DNA from: CBDHDN01 sp965261585
GTDB lineage: Bacteria > Pseudomonadota > Alphaproteobacteria > UBA6615
Direction of reading: 5' to 3'
Assembly (NCBI GenBank): GCA_965261585.1
Contig: CBDHDN010000062.1
Location: 1-64,000, forward strand
DNA length: 64,000 nt
Within the stretch, counting starts at the first letter, position 1, and every line of letters begins with the position of its first letter. The translations under genes and the position numbers were made by a program. This document shows, piece by piece, positions 17,647 through 25,075 of the stretch. The notes beneath the pieces are model-generated. The model saw nothing but the letters and a program-made list of their open reading frames with translations. It was not told the origin of the DNA and made no database searches.

Positions 17647-18564
17647 ATGATCCAGACGAGTCCCATCCGCAATCTGATCGGCAAGGACCAGCTGAAGGCC
17701 CTGAATCGGCGCAGTGATGGCCCCGGCCTGATTTTTTTCTTCGGCCACCTCGTCGTCATGGGCGCGACCGGCGCCTTGTTGTGGCTCTCTCTCGGCACGC
17801 CGTGGGTCGTCGCGACAACGTTCCTGCATGGTGTCGTCATCGTGCACTGGTTCTCGCCGTTCCATGAATCAATCCACGGCACGGCCTTTCGCACGCCCTG
17901 GCTCAACACCGTCATCGGCTTCTTCGCCGGTCTGATGATCGTATTGGTGCCGCGCCATTTCACGTACGAGCACACCCAGCACCACTCCTACACCCAGGAT
18001 GCGGAACGCGACCCCCAGCGCATCCCGATGGGCGAGCGGCTCGGCGGCTATTTGCTTTATGCGACGGGGATCCCCTATTTCCGCGGCCTGCTGCGCAGCC
18101 TGTTCGTGCTGCCGTTCGGCCAGTTTTCCACGGCGGAGCAGGTCTTCATCCCAGTAGAAGAGCGTGGCCGGGTGCAGCACGAGGCACAGTTGATGTGGCT
18201 CATCTACGTCGCCGCCGCCGCGGCGTCCGTGTGGGCTCAGAGCTGGGTGGTCGTCGTGTTCTGGCTGATCCCGCGCGTCGCCGGCGAGCCGGTGATGCGC
18301 CTGATCCGCATGTCCGAGCATGTCGGCTGTCCCGTCGTGCCCGACCTGCTGCGCAACACGCGCACGGTGCTGACGGTGCCCTGGCTGCGCTGGCTCGCCT
18401 GGAACAACGCCTTTCATGCCGAGCACCACAACTCGCCGCAGACACCGTTTCACGCGCTGCCGCGCCTGCACGCCCTGCTGCGCTCGCACTTGGCCGAGGT
18501 GCGCAACGGCTATGGCGCGACGCAAGTGGCGCTGATCAGGAACGCACTGGCCAACGCCGGCTAG
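17647..18564 (+). CDS. Membrane fatty-acid-desaturase-type di-iron oxygenase
   Basis: A 305-residue integral membrane protein with the three histidine boxes of the fatty acid desaturase/alkane hydroxylase superfamily: HESIH (about residue 76), HTQHH (about 110) and HAEHH (about 258). Four or more hydrophobic helices separate them. It would insert a double bond or hydroxyl into a hydrophobic substrate at the membrane. It is the last gene of the oxygenase operon. Its stop is 2 nt from the convergent stop of the next gene. Confidence 0.82.
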   Translation: MIQTSPIRNLIGKDQLKALNRRSDGPGLIFFFGHLVVMGATGALLWLSLGTPWVVATTFLHGVVIVHWFSPFHESIHGTAFRTPWLNTVIGFFAGLMIVLVPRHFTYEHTQHHSYTQDAERDPQRIPMGERLGGYLLYATGIPYFRGLLRSLFVLPFGQFSTAEQVFIPVEERGRVQHEAQLMWLIYVAAAAASVWAQSWVVVVFWLIPRVAGEPVMRLIRMSEHVGCPVVPDLLRNTRTVLTVPWLRWLAWNNAFHAEHHNSPQTPFHALPRLHALLRSHLAEVRNGYGATQVALIRNALANAG

Positions 18565-18566
18565 GC

Positions 18567-19361
18567 TCAGCCCGCCGGCGTCACTCGCACGTCGATGAGC
18601 CTGCTGTCCGGCGTCCGGAAGACGACCGTCGAGTAGTTCTTCGTCACCGAATAGACGACGAGGTAGCGGCCGACCAGATACGCATCGGCATGCAGCGCGT
18701 GGGGCGGCGTGTAGATTGCATACCCGAACGGGACTCTGAAGGCGGAGAACAGGTACTCGTCGCCCTCACTGCGGCCGAACAGCAAGTAGCCGTATGACGC
18801 GTCGTCGAGCGGCATGTGCAGATGCGGCCGGTCGTGATACTCGATGAAGGCACCGCCGCCCAACGCCGCCACCTTCAGGTAATGCTCGACGTAGGCCTCG
18901 CCGATGCGCACGATCGTGACCGGCAGATTGGCGTCGGTCTCGAACGTGACCGCGCCGCCGACCTCGATCAATCGCCCGCCATAGGAGGCCAGCGCCTCCC
19001 GCGTCGCCGGCGCCTCGGGAATCCGCAGGCTCGGTTGCGCCAGCGTCAGGCGGCCGTAGCCACCGAGGATATTGGCATCGCCGGCGGCCGTATCCTCATC
19101 GACGCTCCATTGCCCACGGACCCGGACATGCGGCGGCGCGTCCGAGGACGTCCGTGTCACCGGCGCCTGCCCGGGTCCGTTTTCGATCCGGGTCAGGCTG
19201 TCACGGCCAAGGCGATAGCACGCACCCGGTTCGACGTGCCCCTTGATGTCCTCGATCTTCATGTAGGCGCGCGCATCGCCGCCCTGCCGATTGACGACCA
19301 GCGTCCCGAGATCCGCGAGGATGTCGTCGGGCAGCTCTCTTATGGTCTTCAGCGGGTCCAT
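18567..19361 (-). CDS. Hypothetical protein, possibly with a C-terminal jelly roll
   Basis: 264 residues, family not recognised. The C-terminal 100 residues alternate Gly, Tyr, His and hydrophobic residues (EYHDRPHLHMPLDDASYGYL, YTPPHALHADAYLVGRYLVV), which suggests a beta jelly roll or cupin-like sheet with several histidines. No signal peptide or membrane helix is evident. It lies 18 nt downstream of an Xre antitoxin gene on the same strand and could be co-transcribed with it. Confidence 0.6.
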   Translation of the reverse strand: MDPLKTIRELPDDILADLGTLVVNRQGGDARAYMKIEDIKGHVEPGACYRLGRDSLTRIENGPGQAPVTRTSSDAPPHVRVRGQWSVDEDTAAGDANILGGYGRLTLAQPSLRIPEAPATREALASYGGRLIEVGGAVTFETDANLPVTIVRIGEAYVEHYLKVAALGGGAFIEYHDRPHLHMPLDDASYGYLLFGRSEGDEYLFSAFRVPFGYAIYTPPHALHADAYLVGRYLVVYSVTKNYSTVVFRTPDSRLIDVRVTPAG

Positions 19362-19379
19362 GCTCGGTTGGGAGGCTCC

Positions 19380-19739
19380 CTACTCGGCGGCGACGGCGCG
19401 ACGGACAGCTTGCGGCTCGCTGGCGATTACGCGCAAGTAGTTCCGCGCGGCCTGATCCGGCCTGGACCGTCCCTGTTCCCAGTCTCGCACGGTGCCCAGG
19501 GGAATGCGAAATACCCGGGCGAAGGCGGCCTGGCTCAACCCGGTCGTCGCGCGGACCGCGCGGGCGTCGACCGGATGCTGCATCTCCGCCAGCTGGCGCT
19601 TGGGCAGTGGATGCGCGTCTGGATCTGACCGGGCCGCAGTCCGCACCTGCGCGTCGCTCATCGCGTCGACGCGCACCCAGTCGGTGTCGCCCTTTGGAGG
19701 CTTTCCAGCGGTGACGCGCATAGTATTCTTCTTGCTCAT
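19380..19739 (-). CDS. BrnA-like / Xre helix-turn-helix antitoxin (orphan)
   Basis: 119 residues. The N-terminal part (GDTDWVRVDAMSDAQVRTAA, then PDAHPL) matches the linker of BrnA antitoxins. The C-terminal part is an Xre-type DNA-binding domain: RATTGLSQAAFARVFRIPLG and TVRDWEQGRSRPDQAARNYL. It sits directly downstream of, and in frame with, a broken BrnT toxin fragment. The antitoxin survives while the toxin is dead, which is the harmless direction of decay. Confidence 0.75.
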   Translation of the reverse strand: MSKKNTMRVTAGKPPKGDTDWVRVDAMSDAQVRTAARSDPDAHPLPKRQLAEMQHPVDARAVRATTGLSQAAFARVFRIPLGTVRDWEQGRSRPDQAARNYLRVIASEPQAVRRAVAAE

Positions 19740-19888
19740 TTTCGTCGTTTTCCTGGCGGGAACGATGCGATAGGCGTCGCCGCGCTCGGTGCAGACCACA
19801 AACAGAACACGATCGCCTGCACCCGCACTTCGCCGTAACCGGAACGGTCGTCCACTCGTTCGATGCGCAGCGGGTCGAAGAACCGAGC
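19740..19888 (-). pseudogene. BrnT-type toxin remnant, truncated and frameshifted
   Basis: Two frames together spell the core of a BrnT (DUF497) ribonuclease toxin: FFDPLRIERVDDRSGYGEVR in one frame, then RVLFVVCTERGDAYRIVPAR in the next. Some codons between QAI and GDR are missing, and a repeated GGCGATCG-like sequence may have mediated the loss. The N-terminal third is absent. The last codons run without a stop into the antitoxin ATG at 19739. It cannot make an active toxin. Confidence 0.68.
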
Positions 19889-19939
19889 CTGCGACGATGC
19901 ACATACTACGGGGTTTCGGTAGTCTAGGCAAGTCGACAT

Positions 19940-20237
19940 TGGCCGGGACTTGAGGCGCTATCGGAGCCGGGGAAGTGCTGGTGGTGGATCAGAACAATCC
20001 GCTGGCCTCGGAGACGGGGCACTGGAGGCGGTGATCGGCCGACAGGTGCGCAACACCTGATCGACAGCACCGGCAAGCTAAAGCTGGACGAATGGAACGC
20101 CTACCTGCAGCATTCATTCATGGAAACACGACCACACGTTGGACTGCTAGGTACGAGTACTTCTGTTGTCATTGCCGGGCTTGGCCCGGCAATCCATCGA
20201 CGCCGGTGCAGCCTCGGTGCCCGGCCCGAGGCCGGAC
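19940..20237. other. Gene-free stretch with a small palindrome
   Basis: About 300 bp with no convincing gene. It holds a short inverted repeat AGGTG/CACCT near 20044-20058 and the palindromic repeat at 20171-20193. A short open stretch (KLKLDEWNAYLQHSF) around 20070-20130 may be a decayed coding fragment, but I do not recognise it. Confidence 0.4.
20171..20193. repeat. REP-like palindrome upstream of creatininase gene
   Basis: A perfect 10-bp inverted repeat, ATTGCCGGGC then GCCCGGCAAT, with a 3-nt loop. The sequence is of the kind widely dispersed in alphaproteobacterial intergenic spaces. A second GC-rich inverted repeat (GGCCCGAGGCC) follows just before the start codon at 20238. Confidence 0.6.
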
Positions 20238-21048
20238 ATGACGACGCCCGGTGGCCAGCCCGTGACTGACGCCGGCCAACCCGTCCGCTGGGAAGAGCTC
20301 AGCTGGGAACAGGTCGGCGCCGTGCGCGACGGCGGCATCGACATGGTCATCCTGCCGGTCGGCGCGACCGAGCAGCATGGCCAGCATCTGCCGACCGGCG
20401 TCGACACCCTGTCGGCCGTCGCCGTCGCCGAGGGCGCGTCGGCGCGCACCGGCATCCCGGTGCTGCCGGCGCTTGCCTACGGCTGCTCCCTCGGCCATTC
20501 GACGAAGTGGCCGGGCACCCTGCCGCTGCGGCCGGAGACCCTGGCCCGCGTCGCGTTCGAATTGGCCGAGTGGGTCGCCGCCGCCGGCTTCAAGCGCCTG
20601 CTGATGCTGAACGGCCACGTCACGAACTGGGCGCCGCTGCGCTGCGCGCTCGAGAACATCCGCACCGACCTGCCGGGCTTTCGCATCGCCTTGCGCTCGC
20701 TGTGGGAGCTGTCGAGCGAGGTCTACGACACCTATCACGCCGACGGCGGCACCAACTGGCACGCCAACGACGCCGAGACCTCGCTGATGCTGCATCTCAG
20801 GCCGGACCTTGTGCAGATGGCTAAGGCGGTCGACGAGCCCGACCGCGCCGCCGGCTGCTTCTTTCTCCTACACGGTGGACAAGGAGAGCCGCTTCGGCGG
20901 CATCGGCAAGCCGCGCCGGGCGACGGCGGCGGCGGGCGCGAAGCTGCTCGACGGCTGCATCGAGGCCCTGAGCGCGCAGCTGCGGCGCGCCCTCGCAGAG
21001 CGTTCGCCGCTCGAGGACTACACCGGGCCGGACATAACGGCGAAATAG
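20238..21048 (+). pseudogene. Creatininase-family amidohydrolase, frameshifted
   Basis: Creatininase/creatinine amidohydrolase family: ILPVGATEQHGQHLPTGVDT (metal-binding Glu and His), YGCSLGHSTKWPGTL, LMLNGHVTNW, and HANDAETSLML. The frame changes by +1 in a TTT at about 20862-20864. Beyond it the expected ending continues as CFFSYTVDKESRFGGIGKP and so on to the stop at 21048. One T fewer would give an intact protein of about 270 residues. The family hydrolyses cyclic amides and also has members with other amide substrates. It lies 22 nt upstream of a GlnT-like synthetase. Confidence 0.82.
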
Positions 21049-21070
21049 GCAGGACCCGGGGAATCGCACC

Positions 21071-22429
21071 ATGACGGCCCAGCACGAGCCAACCGGAGAG
21101 CTGTTTCAGAGCCTGCAGAGCCGCGGCGTCAAGTTCCTGCTGCCGAGCTATGTCGACATGCACGGGGTGTCGAAGTCGAAGATGGTGCCGCTCGCGCACT
21201 ATGCCGAGATGATGGCGGGCTCGGAGCTGTGCACCGGCGCCGCCCTCGACGGCGTGCCCCAGGAGATCCATGACGAGGAGGTCGCGGCCCACCCCGATGC
21301 GGGCTCGTGCATGGTCGTGCCGTGGCGGCCGGAGGTCGCCTGGTTCGCCAGCGACCTGTGGTGCGAGGGCCAGCCGTTCGCCGCCTGCAGCCGCAACATC
21401 CTGAAGCGCGTGCTGGCCCAGGCCGCCGCCGCCGGCTTCGCCTGCAACCTCGGCATCGAGGCCGAATTCTTCGTGCTGCGCGACACAGGCGACGGCGGCT
21501 ACGCACCGATCAGCGACCGCCAGGACCTGGCGAAGCCGGCCTACGACGTCAAGCGCCTGATCGACAATCTCGACTGGATCGGCGCCCTGGTCGACGCCAT
21601 GAACACGCTCGGCTGGGACGTGTACTCGTTCGACCATGAGGACGGCATCGGCCAGTTCGAGATCGACTTCGCCTATGCCGACGCGCTGACCATGGCCGAC
21701 CGCTACGTGTTCTTCCGCTGGATGGCCGGCGAGGTCGCGCGCGCCCGCGGCGGCTTCGCCACGTTCATGCCGAAACCGTTCGGCGCCCGTGCCGGCTCCG
21801 GCGCCCACTTCAATCTGTCGCTGGCCGACAAGGCGACGGGCGAGAACCTGTTCACCAGCGACGACGACCCGCGCGGCTGCCGGCTCTCAGAACGCGGCTA
21901 TCACTTCATCGGCGGCCTGCTGCGCCACCTGCCGGCGATCAACGCCGTCGTCGCGCCGACGGTGAACAGCTACAAGCGCCTGGTCCTGCAGGGCAGCATG
22001 TCGGGCTTCACCTGGGCGCCGGTGTTCGTCAGCTACGGCAACAACAATCGCACGAACACGGTGCGCGTCCCGCTGGCCGGCGGCCGCGTCGAGATCCGCT
22101 CCGCCGACAGCACGTGCAACCCCTACCTCGGCACGGCGCTGGCCCTCGCCGCCGGGCTGGAAGGCATCGCCCAGGCGATCGACCCCGGCGAGCCCCATCG
22201 CGACAACATGTACGAGAAGTCGGCCGAAGAGCTGACGCGGCTCGGCGTCGCTCACCTGCCGCGCACGCTGGGCGAGGCGATCGGCGCGTTCGAGGCCGAC
22301 CCGCTGGGCCGCCAGGTCATGGGCGACGCCATGTTCGAGGCCTGGCACACGTACAAGCGCGACGAGTGGCTCAGCTACATGCACCACGTCAGCGACTGGG
22401 AGAAGGACCGCTACCTCAAGTTCTTCTGA
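21071..22429 (+). CDS. Glutamine synthetase family protein, GlnT / gamma-glutamylmethylamide type
   Basis: 452 residues, the size of GlnT/type III-like and gamma-glutamylmethylamide synthetases. Metal- and glutamate-binding motifs are visible: GIEAEFFVL, GIGQFEIDFAYADAL, SGAHFNLSLAD and the ATP region NSYKRLV. RVEIRSADSTCNPYLGTALA matches the C-terminal catalytic face. It joins ammonia or an amine to glutamate using ATP. The regulatory Tyr region typical of housekeeping GlnA is not seen. Next to creatininase-like and aminotransferase genes it probably serves amine catabolism. Confidence 0.85.
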   Translation: MTAQHEPTGELFQSLQSRGVKFLLPSYVDMHGVSKSKMVPLAHYAEMMAGSELCTGAALDGVPQEIHDEEVAAHPDAGSCMVVPWRPEVAWFASDLWCEGQPFAACSRNILKRVLAQAAAAGFACNLGIEAEFFVLRDTGDGGYAPISDRQDLAKPAYDVKRLIDNLDWIGALVDAMNTLGWDVYSFDHEDGIGQFEIDFAYADALTMADRYVFFRWMAGEVARARGGFATFMPKPFGARAGSGAHFNLSLADKATGENLFTSDDDPRGCRLSERGYHFIGGLLRHLPAINAVVAPTVNSYKRLVLQGSMSGFTWAPVFVSYGNNNRTNTVRVPLAGGRVEIRSADSTCNPYLGTALALAAGLEGIAQAIDPGEPHRDNMYEKSAEELTRLGVAHLPRTLGEAIGAFEADPLGRQVMGDAMFEAWHTYKRDEWLSYMHHVSDWEKDRYLKFF

Positions 22430-22448
22430 CCCGACAGGGGAGGCCCAG

Positions 22449-22514
22449 ATACAACGAGCCGCCGTCATCGGCGCCGGCCTGGTCGGCCGTGTTCGCCGTC
22501 GTCGGCAGCGTTAG
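22449..22514 (+). pseudogene. NAD-binding dehydrogenase N-terminal remnant
   Basis: Twenty nt after the synthetase stop, a short frame reads QRAAVIGAGLVGR. This is the Rossmann start of a 3-hydroxyacyl-CoA dehydrogenase-like protein. It then breaks into RVRRRRQR and stops inside the convergent aminotransferase end. There is no proper start codon (ATA). It appears to be the stump of a third gene of the operon, lost by deletion. Confidence 0.5.
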
Positions 22515-23875
22515 GCGAACGGCGTCTCGCGGGCCACGTCGTAGACGGCGCGGGCGGTCGCCTCGACGGCGCGGTCGAGGTCGGCGCGGCTCGTGATCAG
22601 TGGCGGCGCCAGCTCGATGGCGGTGCCGGTCGCGCAGGCGAGCACGTCAAGCTCGCCCATACGGCGGGCGACGGCGGCCGGCAGGCCGTCCGGCGGCGGC
22701 GCCTTGGTCGCCTTGTCGGCGGTGAAATCGACGGCCTGCCACAGGCCGAGGCCGCGCACCTCGCCGACGCGCGGGCTCTCCGCCAGCGCGACCGCCAGCG
22801 CGTCCTGGAAATAGGCGCCGTTGTCCCGGGCCTGCGCGATCAGGCCCTCGCGCTCGCAGATCGCGATGTTGGCATTGGCCGCCGCGGCGGCCGCGGCGTG
22901 GCCGCTGAATGTGTGGACGTGACGGAAGGTCGGCATGGCGTCGGCGATCTCGGCCCGCGTGATGACGGCGCCCATCGGCACATAGCCGGCGGTCAGCGCC
23001 TTGGCCATGGTCATGATGTCGGGCTCGACGCCGAAATGGTCCATCGCAAACCAGGCGCCGGTGCGCCCGAACCCGGTGATCACCTCGTCGGCGATCAGCA
23101 ACACCTCGTAGCGGTCGCAGATCTCGCGCACCCGCTGCAGGTAGTTCCGTGGCGGCACCTGCACGCCGTTCGCCTGCATGATCGGCTCCATCAGAAAGGC
23201 GGCGACGTAGTCCGGCCCCTCGTGCTGGATCTGCCGCTCCAGGTACTGGGCGCAGAACGCCGCGTAGGCGTCCTCGTCCATGCCGAACGGGTTGCGGTAG
23301 CGCATCGGCCCGGGGATCAGCGAATAGCCCGGCACGCCGGGCTCGGCGATGTGGCGCGTGCCGAGCCAGTCGGTTGCCGCCAATGCCCCCATGGTCGCGC
23401 CGTGATAGGCGTTCCAGCGGCCGATGATCTTGTGTGCCCGCGGCTTGGCGCCGCGGTTCACGTGGTACTGCTTGGCCAGCTTGAGCGCCGCCTCGACGGC
23501 CTCCGAGCCGCCCGAGACGAACATGCACTTGGCGAGCCGGCCCGGCGTCAGCGCCGCGAGTTTGCCTGCCAGCTCGACCGTCGCCGGCACGAAGTTGGCC
23601 TGCGTGCCGACATAGTGCACCGCGACCATTTGGTCATAGACCGCCTGGGCGATCTCGGCATTGCCGTAGCCGAGCGAGTTGGCGCGGGTGTGAGAGCTCA
23701 TCATGTCGAGGACGCGCCGGCCGTGCACGTCCTCGAGCTCCACCCCCTCGCCCCGCACATAGATCGTCGGCCCGTCCCGCCGCACGTCCGCCGCGTCGGC
23801 CAACGGAAACAGGCAATGCTCGAACGCATCGCGTTCCAGGGGGTGCAGGTTCGCACGGGCATCGGAGTCGGTCAT
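22511..23875 (-). CDS. Class III PLP aminotransferase
   Basis: 454 residues of an omega-amino acid:pyruvate/diaminobutyrate-type aminotransferase. Visible motifs: MFVSGGSEAVEAALKLAKQY, GRWNAYHGATMGALAAT, LIADEVITGFGRTG (PLP Asp), and the Schiff-base Lys in IMTMAKALTAGYVPMGAV. HTFSGHAAAAAAA binds the cofactor phosphate. The ATG at 23875 is chosen for its GAGGGG ribosome site; an ATG 21 nt earlier lacks one. It converges on the synthetase operon. It may use a diamine or beta-alanine-type donor. Confidence 0.88.
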   Translation of the reverse strand: MTDSDARANLHPLERDAFEHCLFPLADAADVRRDGPTIYVRGEGVELEDVHGRRVLDMMSSHTRANSLGYGNAEIAQAVYDQMVAVHYVGTQANFVPATVELAGKLAALTPGRLAKCMFVSGGSEAVEAALKLAKQYHVNRGAKPRAHKIIGRWNAYHGATMGALAATDWLGTRHIAEPGVPGYSLIPGPMRYRNPFGMDEDAYAAFCAQYLERQIQHEGPDYVAAFLMEPIMQANGVQVPPRNYLQRVREICDRYEVLLIADEVITGFGRTGAWFAMDHFGVEPDIMTMAKALTAGYVPMGAVITRAEIADAMPTFRHVHTFSGHAAAAAAANANIAICEREGLIAQARDNGAYFQDALAVALAESPRVGEVRGLGLWQAVDFTADKATKAPPPDGLPAAVARRMGELDVLACATGTAIELAPPLITSRADLDRAVEATARAVYDVARETPFA

Positions 23876-23963
23876 GATCGGCCCCTCGCTTTCCACGCTG
23901 ATCGGCGTCGATATGCAACGCTCACCGACTCCAACCTCATCTTCCTAGGGAAAGGCCCCAAGG

Positions 23964-24917
23964 CTAGTCCTGGCTGTAGCTCGGCGGCGCGCGCATGATG
24001 ACGCGCTGCAGAAGCGCGACGGACATCCGCACGCCCTCCAGCGGGTCCATGAGATAATCCTCGTGCTCGATGCTCAGCGTGTCGTCGTAGCCGACGGCGC
24101 GCAAGCCGCGGACGAAGGCGCGCCACCACAGCTCGTCATGGCCGTAGCCCAGGGTCACGTAGTTCCAGGCGCGCTCGGCCGCGCGGTTGTTTGGCAGGGT
24201 CTCGAGCACCGAGTGCTGGGCCGCCGCCGCCTCGATCCGCGTGTCCTTGGCGTGCACGTGGAAGATCGCGTCGCCGAGGGTGCGGATGACGGCCAGCGGA
24301 TCGGCGCCCATCCACATCAGGTGGCTGGGGTCAAAGTTGACGCCGACACCCGGGCCAGCGATCTCGCGCAGCCGCTCCATCGAGCGCGTGTTATAGACGA
24401 GCTGGTTGCCGTGGGTCTCGATGGCGATCCGGTGGACGCCCAGATTGCCGGCGAACGCCGCCAGCTCGCGCCAATAGGGCACCGCCACCTCGTCCCACTG
24501 CCAGGCCAGGTGCGCCGCCAGCTCGGGCGGCCAGGACGAGACGATCCAGTTCGGGTTGGCGTCCCCCGGCGCGCCGGGCAGGCCCGACATCATGACGACC
24601 CGGTCGATGTCCATCAGGCTCGCCAGCTGCAGGGTCTTGCGCACGACGGCATCGTGCTGCCGGCCGGCCTCGCCCGGCGCCAGCTGGTTGCCGGAGCAGT
24701 TGAGGGCGCTGATCGCCAGGCCATGGTCCTTGACCCGGGCCACGAACGCGCGCCGCGTCGCCTCGCTGTCCAGCATCGCGTCCAGCTTCAGGTGGGGACC
24801 CAAGGAGAAGTTGCCGCAGCCGAACTCAACCGTGTCGATGCCCATCTCGGCCGCCACGGGCAGCAGCTCTTCGAACGTCAACCGGCTCAGGCTGTCGGTC
24901 GTCAGGCCTATCTTCAC
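23964..24917 (-). CDS. Sugar phosphate isomerase/epimerase family (TIM barrel)
   Basis: 317 residues of the xylose-isomerase-like TIM-barrel family. Metal-binding residues appear in IAIETHGNQLVYN, GVNFDPSHLMWMGADP and IFHVHAKDTR, with the final Glu in LSIEHEDYLMDP. Members isomerise or dehydrate sugars and inosose. It lies 89 nt upstream of the aminotransferase on the same strand and is divergent from cysNC. The substrate is unknown. Confidence 0.85.
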   Translation of the reverse strand: MKIGLTTDSLSRLTFEELLPVAAEMGIDTVEFGCGNFSLGPHLKLDAMLDSEATRRAFVARVKDHGLAISALNCSGNQLAPGEAGRQHDAVVRKTLQLASLMDIDRVVMMSGLPGAPGDANPNWIVSSWPPELAAHLAWQWDEVAVPYWRELAAFAGNLGVHRIAIETHGNQLVYNTRSMERLREIAGPGVGVNFDPSHLMWMGADPLAVIRTLGDAIFHVHAKDTRIEAAAAQHSVLETLPNNRAAERAWNYVTLGYGHDELWWRAFVRGLRAVGYDDTLSIEHEDYLMDPLEGVRMSVALLQRVIMRAPPSYSQD

Positions 24918-25075
24918 GTCGCTCCTCCCCGGTAATGCCCCACCACGGTGGGCGCCACCACGTCACCCGCAGTATAGTGGACGGCGAGGGACGATCAATT
25001 TCCCCGGTGGCTTCGCAGAGCCCGTCGAATCTGCTCGAATCGAGTGTAGAAAGCCATGGCCGCACACAGCTTCCC

